From Psychroflexus curvus (lineage in GTDB: Bacteria > Bacteroidota > Bacteroidia > Flavobacteriales > Flavobacteriaceae), in contig NZ_JAIQZF010000002.1 of the NCBI RefSeq assembly GCF_020164585.1, positions 248,001-312,000 of the forward strand: DNA of 64,000 nucleotides. The letters are read 5' to 3'. Position 1 is the first letter of the stretch; each line of letters starts with the position of its first letter. The translations under genes and the position numbers were made by a program. The notes under the pieces were generated by a model. That model was not told the origin of the DNA. It saw only the letters and a program-made list of their open reading frames with translations, and searched no databases. Below, in pieces: positions 43,425 through 52,266 of the stretch.

Positions 43425-44009
43425 ATGAAAAAGAAAATCTTTATTTGCGGAGCTTTATCAATGACTTTATTAAGTACGAGTTGCCTGGGTTCCTTCAGTG
43501 CTTTCAATTCATTAAGAGACTGGAACGATGGAGTGACAAGCAACAAATTTTTAGACAATTTAATTTTTTGGGCCTTAAATATTGTCCCTGTTTATGGACT
43601 TTTTATAACAGGTGATGTTTTATTATTTAATGTCATGGAGTTTTGGACCGGAAACAATCCCATAGCTATGGCAGAAGGTGAGAAAGATACTCAATACGCT
43701 ACAATAGAAGGGCAGGATGTAAAAATGACGGCTACAAAAAATCATTTTGCTATTGAAGTACTTTCGGGTGAAAACAAAGGTGAAATTCTGGAGATGGTCT
43801 ATACACCAGAAAACAAAACCTGGAACGCTATTGATGAGAATGGTGAACTAAAGAAATTAGCCTCGATGGAAGATGGGTTCTACATGGTTTATACTCCCGC
43901 AGGAGAAGCTATACAGATGGATCCGATGGCCTCAAAAGAACAAAATATAGCCATTCTTAAAGGTAAGGTTGCAGATTATGAAACCTCTATGTGGGCAGAT
44001 GCTAAATAA
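43425..44009 (+). CDS. DUF3332 lipoprotein
   Basis: A 194-residue protein with a lipoprotein signal (LLSTSC, lipidated Cys near residue 20), the motif SFSAFNSLRDWNDGVTSNKFLDNLIFWAL, and a hydrophobic stretch (about 47-68) that may cross or sit in the membrane. The C-terminal half is beta-rich. This matches the DUF3332 family. Function unknown. Confidence 0.85.
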   Translation: MKKKIFICGALSMTLLSTSCLGSFSAFNSLRDWNDGVTSNKFLDNLIFWALNIVPVYGLFITGDVLLFNVMEFWTGNNPIAMAEGEKDTQYATIEGQDVKMTATKNHFAIEVLSGENKGEILEMVYTPENKTWNAIDENGELKKLASMEDGFYMVYTPAGEAIQMDPMASKEQNIAILKGKVADYETSMWADAK

Positions 44010-44033
44010 ATTAAATTGCTGAATTCTGATTAT

Positions 44034-44066
44034 AAAACCGCTTAATTGATATGAAGCGGTTTTTTG
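44034..44066 (+). terminator. Terminator after DUF3332 gene
   Basis: AAAACCGCTT (44034-44043) and AAGCGGTTTT (44054-44063) are complementary with a 10-base loop and a T run. Confidence 0.85.
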
Positions 44067-44139
44067 AATATTAACATTTGTTAGTTTCAATCCTAGGTTA
44101 TTTTTAGGTAGTTTTCTGTCGTATTTGATAAAAAATAAT

Positions 44140-46737
44140 ATGAAATCAAAATCACTTCTAGTGTTTTTGTTTGTACTCGGAACATATTCATCTGTGAGTG
44201 CACAAACAGAAATCAAGCTTATAAAAACTTACTTAGCACAGGAACAAGTACAAAAAAAAATGTCTTCTGATGATTTTTCAGATATTAATGTCAGTTCCAT
44301 ACATTTCTCTAAAAGTACCAGCCTGAATCATGTTTATGTTCAACAGGCTTATCAAGGTATTCCTATTTTCAATGCTATCGGAAATTTTGCCATCAAAAAT
44401 AATGAGGTAATGTATGCCAGTTATGATTTTGAATCTGATCTAAACTCCAAAATCACTACACAAAATCCATCTTTATCTCCTCAAGAAGCCCTTAATGCAG
44501 TTACAACACAGTTGGGAATTGAAAAACCAACGCAAATTTCTGTTTTAAAATCTAATTCTAAAAACAATCTGGTTCTTTCAACATCTGGAATCTCTGCTGA
44601 AGATATTCCGGTGAAGTTGGTATACCATAAATCTAAAGATGGTATTTTGAATTTGGCCTGGGATATGTCTGTCCATCTTATAGACGGATCTCATTGGTGG
44701 AGCTTGAGGGTAGATGCCCTCAATGGAAGAATTTTGGAGAAAAATGACTGGATTTTAAACTGTAATTTTGATCATTCAACTTTAACCAATAGAAAACTAA
44801 GAATCCCTTATACACCAGAAACACTTTCAGAAAAAGCTTCTGCAGCTATTGAAGGCGCTATGTACAATGTGTTTCCTTATCCCATAGAGTCACCAAATCA
44901 TGGACCAAGACAAATTGTCTTAAGCCCGGAAGATGCTAAGTACTCCCCTTTCGGATGGCATGATACCGATGGAGTCGATGGAGCTGAATTTACAATTACC
45001 AAGGGAAATAATGTCTTTGCTTATGAGGACATAGCAAACGAGAATATTGCTGGTTATTCACCTGATGGGGGGAAAGCCTTAAATTTTGATTTCACTTTAG
45101 ACTTTAATCAACCACCTCAATTGAATCAGGCAGCAGCAATCACTAATTTATTCTATTGGAATAATATTGTTCATGACATGTGGGGTCATTACGGATTCGA
45201 TGAATCCTCTGGTAATTTTCAACAAACCAATTACACTGGAAAAGGTGAGGACAATGATTATGTGAGAGCCGAGGCTCAGGATGGTAATGGTCTTAACAAT
45301 GCTAATTTTGCGACACCTCCAGACGGTTTTCCTCCACGTATGCAGATGTTTTTGTGGTCTCCTTCCGGCCCATTGGAGGAGCCTTTATCCATAGACATTC
45401 CGGAAACTCTGGCAGGTGCTTATGATGGTGTTGCTGCTACTTTTGGACCTTCACTTCCATTAGGACCTGTTTCAGTTGAGTTTGCTCTGGCTCAGGATGG
45501 TGATTCAGCTACAGATCCATTTGATGCTTGTGAGGACCTAATCAATGCAGGAGAACTGAATGAAAAAGTGGTTTTAATAAGGAGAGGTTCATGTACATTC
45601 GTAAGTAAAATTGAAAAAGCCGAGGCGGCTGGTGCTATAGCTGTGATTATGGTCAATAATGTTGGGGGTGAGCCAATTATTATGGGAGGTGAAGATACCG
45701 GTATTACTATACCTTCTATCATGGTAAGTCAGGCTGATGGTGAAGCCATAATTCAGGCTCTTCAAAATGATGAAATAGTTTCTGGCACATTGGTCAATAA
45801 CGGCCCTTATGAGGTCGATGGAGATTTCGATAATGGTATTATTGCTCATGAATATGCTCATGGTATATCCACTCGCCTAACTGGTGGTGCTTCTGCGGCC
45901 GATTGCTTAACCAATGTAGAACAGATGGGTGAAGGCTGGAGCGACTGGGTAAGCCTTATGATGACGATTTCTAAAGAGGATTTAGCAACTCAAGGTAGAG
46001 GTATTGGGACGTTTGCTATATCTCAACCAATTGAGGGGAGTGGTATAAGACCGTTTCGATATTCTACAGATACAGATATTAACCCTGCAACCTATGCTCT
46101 GACCAACAATCCTGATTTAAGCGAACCTCATGGGATTGGTTTTGTATGGGCGACGATGCTTTGGGATCTAAATTGGGCACTTATAGATCGGTATGGATTT
46201 GATTCCAATCTTTATACTGGAACAGGAGGAAATAATATCAATATGCAATTGGTCATAGACGGGATGAAATTACAGCCTTGTAAACCTGGCTTCATCGATG
46301 GGCGTGATGCTATATTAGAAGCAGACAGGCTTGCCAATGATGGAGCAAACCAGTGTTTGATTTGGGAAGTGTTTGCAAATCGAGGTCTGGGTTGGAGTGC
46401 TAAACAAGGCGATACAGATAACAGAGAAGACCAGGTGGAAGCTTTTAATCTCCCGCCAGGCAGTGAGTTGAGCTGTTCTTTATCCAGTGATGGTTTTGGA
46501 TTCGATAGTTTTGGAATCTCTCCAAACCCAGCCAGAGAAAGCTTTAGATTGAATTTAGCAAACACAGATCTTTCAAATGTTACAGTTGATATTTATGATA
46601 TGAATGGAAGACTGGTCATTTCTGAAGTTTCTGATCACAATCAAAAAGTAAACCTTCAAGCTTTATCTCCCGGAATGTATATTGTTGTTGTAGAGTCTGA
46701 AAGCAAGATGTACACCAAAAAATTAATTATTAAGTAA
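44140..46737 (+). CDS. M36 metallopeptidase (fungalysin-like) with PA domain and T9SS sorting domain
   Basis: About 865 residues from the ATG at 44140 (a TTG start at 44125 would add five residues). Signal peptide (1-22, ending SVSAQ), FTP-like propeptide (about 25-200), M36 catalytic domain with the zinc motif HEYAHGIS (about 569), a PA domain inserted ahead of it (about 400-545, with CTFVSKIEKAEAAGAIAVIM), and a C-terminal type IX sorting domain (about 790-865, ISPNPARESFRL...GMYIVVVES). It is expected to be secreted through the type IX system and to degrade proteins for nutrition. A hairpin follows the gene. Confidence 0.93.
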   Translation: MKSKSLLVFLFVLGTYSSVSAQTEIKLIKTYLAQEQVQKKMSSDDFSDINVSSIHFSKSTSLNHVYVQQAYQGIPIFNAIGNFAIKNNEVMYASYDFESDLNSKITTQNPSLSPQEALNAVTTQLGIEKPTQISVLKSNSKNNLVLSTSGISAEDIPVKLVYHKSKDGILNLAWDMSVHLIDGSHWWSLRVDALNGRILEKNDWILNCNFDHSTLTNRKLRIPYTPETLSEKASAAIEGAMYNVFPYPIESPNHGPRQIVLSPEDAKYSPFGWHDTDGVDGAEFTITKGNNVFAYEDIANENIAGYSPDGGKALNFDFTLDFNQPPQLNQAAAITNLFYWNNIVHDMWGHYGFDESSGNFQQTNYTGKGEDNDYVRAEAQDGNGLNNANFATPPDGFPPRMQMFLWSPSGPLEEPLSIDIPETLAGAYDGVAATFGPSLPLGPVSVEFALAQDGDSATDPFDACEDLINAGELNEKVVLIRRGSCTFVSKIEKAEAAGAIAVIMVNNVGGEPIIMGGEDTGITIPSIMVSQADGEAIIQALQNDEIVSGTLVNNGPYEVDGDFDNGIIAHEYAHGISTRLTGGASAADCLTNVEQMGEGWSDWVSLMMTISKEDLATQGRGIGTFAISQPIEGSGIRPFRYSTDTDINPATYALTNNPDLSEPHGIGFVWATMLWDLNWALIDRYGFDSNLYTGTGGNNINMQLVIDGMKLQPCKPGFIDGRDAILEADRLANDGANQCLIWEVFANRGLGWSAKQGDTDNREDQVEAFNLPPGSELSCSLSSDGFGFDSFGISPNPARESFRLNLANTDLSNVTVDIYDMNGRLVISEVSDHNQKVNLQALSPGMYIVVVESESKMYTKKLIIK

Positions 46738-46760
46738 ACTAAATTTTCAATCACTGTAAA

Positions 46761-46786
46761 AGACTAAAGTCAGCTGACTTTGGTCT
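46761..46786 (+). terminator. Near-perfect palindrome after M36 gene
   Basis: AGACTAAAGTCAG (46761-46773) and CTGACTTTGGTCT (46774-46786) are complementary with one wobble pair and no spacer, so the folded RNA would have a small loop at the centre. Only a short T-rich tail follows, so termination may be weak. Confidence 0.55.
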
Positions 46787-46821
46787 TCCTGCTTTAGCTA
46801 ACTTTGCTCAAAACTATATTC

Positions 46822-47790
46822 ATGCTTAAGGTCAATAATCTCAGCTATTTTCACGAAAAAGGTACTGGTATATCAGACATCACTTTTGAATTAAAGACAG
46901 GAGATCATTTGGCTATTATTGGCGAGAGCGGTTGCGGAAAAAGTACTCTTGTCCAGTCTTTGTATGGTCTTTTTGATTTAGATAAAGGCTCGATTTACTG
47001 GAAAGATGAGGAAGTTCGTGGTCCTGCATTTAACCTGGTGCCAGGATTTTCGAAATTTAAACACTTATCTCAGGAATTCGATTTGATGCCTTTTACCACA
47101 TCAGAAGAAAACATTCAAAAGTTTCTATCAAGAGAGACTCCAGAGGAAAATGAAAAGCGAAGTGATGAACTCATAGCGCTTTTTGATCTTGAAGCGGTAA
47201 AGCATCAAAAAGTAAAAACCTTAAGCGGAGGACAAAAGCAAAGAGTAGCTATTGCGCAGGCTTTGGCAAAACCGCCAGAGATGATTCTACTTGATGAACC
47301 TTTCAGCCATATCGATCAGTTTTTGAAACACAGACTGAGAAGGCGTCTGTTTCAATTTCTGAAAAAGGAAAACATCACCTGTATTTTCGCCACCCATGAT
47401 GCAGAGGATGTGCTGCCATTTTCTGATTTTACAATGATTTTAAAAAAAGGGGAAGCTATAGATTTCAGAACTACTCGTCACGTTTATAATCAGCCTAAAA
47501 ACAACTACTGTGCTTCGCTTTTTGGAGATATCAATACGTTGGATCCCAATGAATTCGGTATAAAATGGAATGAGGATAAGATTTTAGTTTACCCTCATGA
47601 AATTGGTATTGAAGAAAATTCTAAATTCAAAGGAATTATAAAATCAAGCTATTTTAAAGGTTCTCATTGCCTTGTGGAAATAGACTATAATTCTGAATGC
47701 ATTTTTGCAATTTCTGAAGTGGATTACAACGTTGGTGATAAGGTTTTTTTTCAGATAGACACAGAAAAAATCATGAAACGGCTTAATTGA
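46822..47790 (+). CDS. ABC transporter ATP-binding protein
   Basis: About 322 residues from the ATG at 46822 (a TTG lies six codons upstream). Walker A GESGCGKST, signature LSGGQKQRVAIAQAL, Walker B ILLDEPFSHID and H-loop FATHDAED are intact. The C-terminal part (about 225-322) looks like a TOBE-type domain, as in importers of polyamines, sulfate or iron. No permease or binding protein is encoded nearby. The 3' end overlaps the convergent lipoprotein gene by eight bases. Confidence 0.88.
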   Translation: MLKVNNLSYFHEKGTGISDITFELKTGDHLAIIGESGCGKSTLVQSLYGLFDLDKGSIYWKDEEVRGPAFNLVPGFSKFKHLSQEFDLMPFTTSEENIQKFLSRETPEENEKRSDELIALFDLEAVKHQKVKTLSGGQKQRVAIAQALAKPPEMILLDEPFSHIDQFLKHRLRRRLFQFLKKENITCIFATHDAEDVLPFSDFTMILKKGEAIDFRTTRHVYNQPKNNYCASLFGDINTLDPNEFGIKWNEDKILVYPHEIGIEENSKFKGIIKSSYFKGSHCLVEIDYNSECIFAISEVDYNVGDKVFFQIDTEKIMKRLN

Positions 47791-48208
47791 ATATTCGGAG
47801 GACCCCACTACTTTCTGTAACTCGGTAAGCAAAAAGAGGATACCTCAAATTTTCTACCAGAGGTTGCCCTGTGATAAGGCTATAGCTATTTGGAGGGTCG
47901 TCGCAGGTCGATTCAGCATTAAGTCCGTCTATAATAAGCCTGGAGCAGTCACTTGGAGTAAGGTTGGGATCTGCCGCATCCCAGGCTAGAAAGCTACTAC
48001 CTGAATTTACGATGATAAGCCCAAGATTGCCCTGGCCGGGCACATACACAGAATTGCCGCTAAAGTTGAGGTTGTTGAATTGTGGAAGACTAAGGTTGAC
48101 TTCATAATTCACATTGATGTTGAGCAAATTTGGGTTTCGCCTTAAATTGTCATCGCTTTCACAGCTTATCAAAAATGATAGGCCTATGAGAAGAAAAATA
48201 GCTTTCAT
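47783..48208 (-). CDS. Lipoprotein with Rieske-like region, ligands altered
   Basis: A 141-residue lipoprotein (SFLISC, lipidated Cys near 16). The C-terminal half DCSRLIIDGLNAESTCDDPPNSYSLITGQPLVENLRYPLFAYRV follows the outline of Rieske proteins, but the histidine-containing C-x-H...C-x-x-H ligands are not present, so no 2Fe-2S cluster is expected. It corresponds to a flavobacterial lipoprotein family of unknown role. Confidence 0.7.
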   Translation of the reverse strand: MKAIFLLIGLSFLISCESDDNLRRNPNLLNINVNYEVNLSLPQFNNLNFSGNSVYVPGQGNLGLIIVNSGSSFLAWDAADPNLTPSDCSRLIIDGLNAESTCDDPPNSYSLITGQPLVENLRYPLFAYRVTESSGVLRIFN

Positions 48209-48250
48209 ATTAATTTTTAGATGTTTATGACTTTGAAGCTACAAAAATAT

Positions 48251-48296
48251 TATATTTGTCATATAGAATCTCGAAACCCGCGGGATTCTTTTTTTG
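48251..48296 (+). promoter_or_regulatory. greA promoter and leader hairpin with T run
   Basis: TATATTTG (48251-48258) matches the -7 box TAnnTTTG; a TTTG lies at 48232. Just downstream, GAATCTCG (48266-48273) and CGGGATTC form a stem with one wobble pair, followed by seven T (48289-48295). As the hairpin lies between promoter and start codon, it looks like a transcription attenuator of greA. In E. coli greA is preceded by a comparable terminator-like leader (GraL). Confidence 0.55.
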
Positions 48297-48317
48297 TTAT
48301 ATATAAACGACAAGATT

Positions 48318-48794
48318 ATGAGTAAAGTATCTTATTATACAGAAGAAGGATTAAAAAAGCTTAGAGCAGAGCTTGACCAGTTAAGAGATGTAGAGCGCCC
48401 TAAAGCCTCACAAGATATTGCAGACGCCAGAGATAAAGGCGATCTTAGTGAAAATGCTGAATATGACGCCGCTAAAGAAGCGCAGGGTATGTTGGAGATG
48501 CGTATTTCCAAACTGGAAGAAGTTGTTGCCAATGCAAGAGTTATAGATGAGTCACAACTGGACACCTCCAAGGTGTTGATCCACAGTAAAGTGAGATTGA
48601 AGAACACTAAGATGAATAAGGAAATGACTTATAAGTTGGTTGCTCAAAGCGAAGCTGATTTGAAAGCCGGAAAGATATCTGTAGATTCTCCTATTGGGAA
48701 AGGTCTTCTTGGTAAAAAAGCAGGAGACACAGCAGAAATTGAAGTCCCTAACGGAATCATTACGTTCGAGATTCTTGAAGTTTTTAGAGATTAA
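48318..48794 (+). CDS. greA: Transcription elongation factor GreA
   Basis: 158 residues from ATG at 48318 (MSKVSYYTEEGLKKL). The N-terminal coiled-coil hairpin with the tip DARDKGDLSENAEYDAAKE carries the acidic residues that stimulate RNA cleavage in the polymerase secondary channel, and the C-terminal FKBP-like domain ends with GLLGKKAGDTAEIEVPNG. The frame extends upstream to 48294, but that part overlaps the leader hairpin, so the later ATG is preferred. Confidence 0.95.
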   Translation: MSKVSYYTEEGLKKLRAELDQLRDVERPKASQDIADARDKGDLSENAEYDAAKEAQGMLEMRISKLEEVVANARVIDESQLDTSKVLIHSKVRLKNTKMNKEMTYKLVAQSEADLKAGKISVDSPIGKGLLGKKAGDTAEIEVPNGIITFEILEVFRD

Positions 48795-48851
48795 ACTTCT
48801 GTGAATTAATACACTACCTGGTAAATCTGATTTTGTTATTAATTTTTTAAA

Positions 48852-50066
48852 ATGCTTAAATCTACTGGTGTCTTTGTTTTTGTGTTTTTTATTTCTTGTA
48901 TAAAGACTCATGCACAGGACACATTAGTTTTAAACACATCTGTTCAAAAACCATCTCTATTATCGGCTCATGTTTTTGGGATTTTCAGCAGCCGACTCGA
49001 GGGGCATTTTAAAAGCAAACCAGATCAGAACTCAAGCCTACAATTCGATTATTTAAGCGGGAATGTTTGGGGTCAGCCTGTAGAAAATTACATCCCTACC
49101 TCAAATACCATTAAAAATTTAGTCACTCCCTACGAGTGGCATAGACGAGAATTTTTCGTGGACAGGACAGATGAAAATTTCCTATCCAATACCGAGAATT
49201 TCAAAATTGCCTACGACGGGGTCATCAAAGGTTTGAAGGCTAAAGTGTATGTGCCTATAAATTCTAAAAATGCTATACAGGTCGAGTTGCGTTCTTTCCT
49301 TCTTACGAGAGGACGATTTCCTTTTACTGGACTCACGGGGGATGATTTTATTGAAGCTATTCACTCCAATATTGCCGGAGGGAAAGACCCTTTTCAGCGA
49401 AGAGAATTTGGCCTTAATCAGGCAGAAATCAACTATACCGACAGGCAAGGTCGTCAACTGCTAATTCATGAAAATGAAGGCTTTTTTGGAGGTGTGAAAT
49501 TGGATTACTACCATTATTTCGAAAACCTTTTACCCTACGAGATGCACTTCAACATCGGGTTGCATTCCGGGATTAATACTTCCCCTTTTAATAAGTCTAT
49601 AGATTTGGGTTTCACAGCCAATGTGTTTAAAAACATTGCCTTTAGGGATAATACGTATTTTCAACTTGGTTTAAGTCTGGGTTACCTCCACTTGAAGACG
49701 GCATCACTATCTGATAGGAATATAGAATTTGCAACCCGACCAGGTTTCCTGAATTTAGAAAGCGTTTTTACCTATAACATTCTAAACTCTAAACAGCAGA
49801 CCCATAGCTTTGGACTTGATTTTTATATCCAATCTGCTTATCACAAGCCTTCTGAATATGATTACAGCATTCTGTTCAGAAACGAACGGGCTGATCGGTC
49901 ATGGCATTATAGTGTTACCCAGTTATATCTGAATAATAATTACTGGACTTTTTTCTATGCCTTTACCGATAAAAATAGCTTCAGAGTGTATTTGCAGCAG
50001 GACTGGCTGGTTAACAATACTCCCGATTTACAGACAGGGGTGAGTTATGTCATCAGTTTTAGATAA
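48852..50066 (+). CDS. Outer-membrane beta-barrel protein, DUF3187-like
   Basis: A 404-residue protein with signal peptide (about 1-21, ending THAQ). The rest shows alternating amphipathic strands (AIQVELRSFLL, YFQLGLSLGYLHL, NYWTFFYAFTD, and ending GVSYVISFR with a terminal Phe-Arg), as in outer-membrane barrels, and resembles DUF3187. Ligand or role unknown. Confidence 0.7.
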   Translation: MLKSTGVFVFVFFISCIKTHAQDTLVLNTSVQKPSLLSAHVFGIFSSRLEGHFKSKPDQNSSLQFDYLSGNVWGQPVENYIPTSNTIKNLVTPYEWHRREFFVDRTDENFLSNTENFKIAYDGVIKGLKAKVYVPINSKNAIQVELRSFLLTRGRFPFTGLTGDDFIEAIHSNIAGGKDPFQRREFGLNQAEINYTDRQGRQLLIHENEGFFGGVKLDYYHYFENLLPYEMHFNIGLHSGINTSPFNKSIDLGFTANVFKNIAFRDNTYFQLGLSLGYLHLKTASLSDRNIEFATRPGFLNLESVFTYNILNSKQQTHSFGLDFYIQSAYHKPSEYDYSILFRNERADRSWHYSVTQLYLNNNYWTFFYAFTDKNSFRVYLQQDWLVNNTPDLQTGVSYVISFR

Positions 50067-50087
50067 GTGTTTGTGATGATTTAAGCT

Positions 50088-50240
50088 GACTTGAGTTGCG
50101 TTAGGGATTGTAGTGAAAAGCCCGTACTATGGTTTTGGAATAGAGCGGTTATTGTAAAAAAGCGACTGCAAAGAAGCTCTTTTTATAATATACAGATCTC
50201 CAAAACCATAGACGGACTTGTAGCGGAAAGACCGTAAACG
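50088..50240. repeat. Structured extragenic element with long inverted and direct repeats
   Basis: CTATGGTTTTGGA (50127-50139) is an exact inverted repeat of 50199-50211, extended outward imperfectly (AAGCCCGT against ACGGACTT). Two diverged direct repeats, TGTAGTGAAAAGCCCGTA (from about 50109) and TGTAGCGGAAAGACCGTA (from about 50219), flank it. It fills the gap between converging genes and may act as a bidirectional terminator. The layout resembles extragenic repeats I have seen in other Flavobacteriaceae genomes (from memory, not checked). Confidence 0.55.
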
Positions 50241-50242
50241 CC

Positions 50243-51055
50243 CTAAAGAGAATTAATTAAACTCGAGAAAAGCTTAACCAACTTAGGTTCCGCTTTGTTA
50301 GCAATAGAGATAATCTCTTCGATGTTGACAGGCTGCAGATTGTCGGGGTCGCACTCATCTGTCAAGACCGAAATGGCCGAAACTGGCAACTTGAGATGGT
50401 TGGCTACAATGACCTCTGGAACGGTGCTCATGCCCACAGCATCGGCGCCAATGATGCCCAGGTAGCGGTACTCTGCCCGGGTTTCCAGCTGTGGTCCCAC
50501 AACCGAGGCATAAACGCCTTCATGTAAAGTGATGTCGTTTTGTTGTGCAATGTCCTTGAATTTTGAATTCATATCCTTGTCATAAGGGGCCAGCATATCG
50601 ACAAAACGTTTGCCAAACTGGGAAACTCCTTTAAAAGCGAGCGGTGAACCACCCTGCAGATTGATGTGGTCTTCGATAAGCATCAAATCTCCCTTTTTAT
50701 AGTTCTTGTTGATGGCTCCAGAAGCATTGGACACCAAAAGTTTTTTGATGCCCAATTCCTTCATGATGCGTACCGGATAAGTGATGTCCTGCAGGGAATA
50801 GCCTTCGTAAAAGTGAAAACGCCCTTGCATCACCACTACTTTTTTACCAGCTAGGTTGCCAAAGATGAATTTTCCCTGGTGGAACTCTACCGTTGCCGTT
50901 GGGAAGTGCGGGATATGGTTGTAGCTAATCTCCTTTTCGATGTCGATTTGTTCAATCAGTTTTCCTAGTCCTGTACCGAGAATAATTCCGATTTCAGGGT
51001 TTAAAAATCCTTTTTCTTCAAGGTAACTTACTGTTTTGCTGAGTCTTTCTTTCAT
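50243..51055 (-). CDS. Purine-nucleoside phosphorylase (PNP family 2)
   Basis: A 270-residue trimeric-type PNP that splits purine nucleosides with phosphate. Motifs: GIILGTGLGKL, the phosphate-binding MQGRFHFYEGY, VSNASGAIN, and QLETRAEYRYLGIIGADAVGMSTVPEVIVANH. It is followed after eight bases (in reverse order) by the arsenosugar cluster genes on the same strand, so it may serve that pathway besides purine salvage. Confidence 0.93.
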   Translation of the reverse strand: MKERLSKTVSYLEEKGFLNPEIGIILGTGLGKLIEQIDIEKEISYNHIPHFPTATVEFHQGKFIFGNLAGKKVVVMQGRFHFYEGYSLQDITYPVRIMKELGIKKLLVSNASGAINKNYKKGDLMLIEDHINLQGGSPLAFKGVSQFGKRFVDMLAPYDKDMNSKFKDIAQQNDITLHEGVYASVVGPQLETRAEYRYLGIIGADAVGMSTVPEVIVANHLKLPVSAISVLTDECDPDNLQPVNIEEIISIANKAEPKLVKLFSSLINSL

Positions 51056-51063
51056 AGGTTTAT

Positions 51064-51687
51064 CTATAGTGTTTTTAAAATATGATCAGGGATATAGTGA
51101 TGAAATTCTGGATGTTTCGCCAAATCTTCCAGGGTGTCAATATCGGTTTTGGTTTTTAGAAAAGCCAGTTTTAAGCCTTTTAAATCCTCAATTGTTTTTT
51201 CTAAAACGCTCTCGGTGCTCCATGCCTTTTCTAGAAAGGCGTTTTTATAGAACCGAGTCATGCCCATGAGATAATAACCGCCGTCATTGGCAGGTCCAAA
51301 AACGATATCAGTTTGCTCTAACTCCTGAAATGCTTTGTCGATATCTGAAGTCTCCAGCTCAAATAAATCACTGCCTACGATACAAATTTTGGAATAGCCT
51401 TGTTCAAAACCCCACTCAAAAGCAGCTTGCATTTTTTGTCCCAGATGCCCGTTACTTTGGATTTCTTTCTGAAATAGGGTGTCATTCCAAAGGTCTTGGG
51501 TTTGGATTTCTTCGGAATAAAATACTGCCCGACTTGTGTTGGCGTTTCCAATGGTTTTAGCGGTGTGTTTAATTAGCTCCTTGTAAACTTCCAAGGCTTT
51601 TTCATCCCCTATGCTTTTGGCTAAGCGCGTTTTGCACTTACCAGGCTCAGGGTTTTTAGCAAAAACAATGACTAGTTTTTTCATCAA
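51064..51687 (-). CDS. DUF2064/TIGR04282 glycosyltransferase-like protein of arsenosugar cluster
   Basis: A 207-residue protein with the nucleotide-binding N-terminus VIVFAKNPEPGKCKTRLA, IVGSDLFEL and the signature FGPANDGGYYLMGM of the TIGR04282 family, which is commonly found in arsenosugar biosynthesis clusters. It overlaps the rhodanese gene by four bases. It probably transfers a sugar or resembles nucleotidyltransferases. Confidence 0.87.
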   Translation of the reverse strand: MMKKLVIVFAKNPEPGKCKTRLAKSIGDEKALEVYKELIKHTAKTIGNANTSRAVFYSEEIQTQDLWNDTLFQKEIQSNGHLGQKMQAAFEWGFEQGYSKICIVGSDLFELETSDIDKAFQELEQTDIVFGPANDGGYYLMGMTRFYKNAFLEKAWSTESVLEKTIEDLKGLKLAFLKTKTDIDTLEDLAKHPEFHHYIPDHILKTL

Positions 51688-52190
51688 TACACTTTTTTAC
51701 CTGCCTTTAGGTATTTACTCCAAAACCTGTCGTAAGCGTGCACTTTTTTTGTAATTTCCTGCTGATGATAGACTTGATGTCCCTTATTTACCCAATCGAA
51801 AATGCCTCCATATAAATTGAAGACGTTTTTGTAACCGGCTTTCTGAAGCTGTTCGCCTATATCTTCAGAACGTACCCCGATGGAACAATAGACAATAATG
51901 GTATCTTGGGTATTGATTTTATCCTGGATCGACTTCAGGTTAAAATCCTCGTATCCAGCAAAAATGGCATTTTGAAGATGGCTAATGCCATATTCTGTAG
52001 GCTGTCTCGTATCCAGCAATTTGATGTTATGATCAGAGTTTTTCAACTGAACCAATTCTTCAACGCTGATGTACTCCACCGTATTGGAGTTGTGCTTTTC
52101 AATGGCTTTGTCTATGCTTTGAGAAAAAGCAAGACAGGGAAGAGAAAGTATAAATAAGATTAATTTTAGTTTCATTTTAATCACTTTCAA
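51684..52190 (-). CDS. Exported rhodanese-like protein
   Basis: A 168-residue protein with a hydrophobic signal sequence (LKLILFILSLPCLAFSQ) and a single rhodanese domain (about 40-145). The active-site cysteine is in IIVYCSIGVRSEDIG and the domain ends GGIFDWVNKG. It could carry sulfur or bind arsenic, but substrate is unknown. It overlaps the glycosyltransferase-like gene downstream by four bases. Confidence 0.82.
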   Translation of the reverse strand: MKVIKMKLKLILFILSLPCLAFSQSIDKAIEKHNSNTVEYISVEELVQLKNSDHNIKLLDTRQPTEYGISHLQNAIFAGYEDFNLKSIQDKINTQDTIIVYCSIGVRSEDIGEQLQKAGYKNVFNLYGGIFDWVNKGHQVYHQQEITKKVHAYDRFWSKYLKAGKKVY

Positions 52191-52266
52191 TTGTTGAAAA
52201 GCAGAATTACAAAGTTAAGGGCTTGTTTCGAGTCTTATTAGTCATCGGTCATTTCTTACTGTTTAT

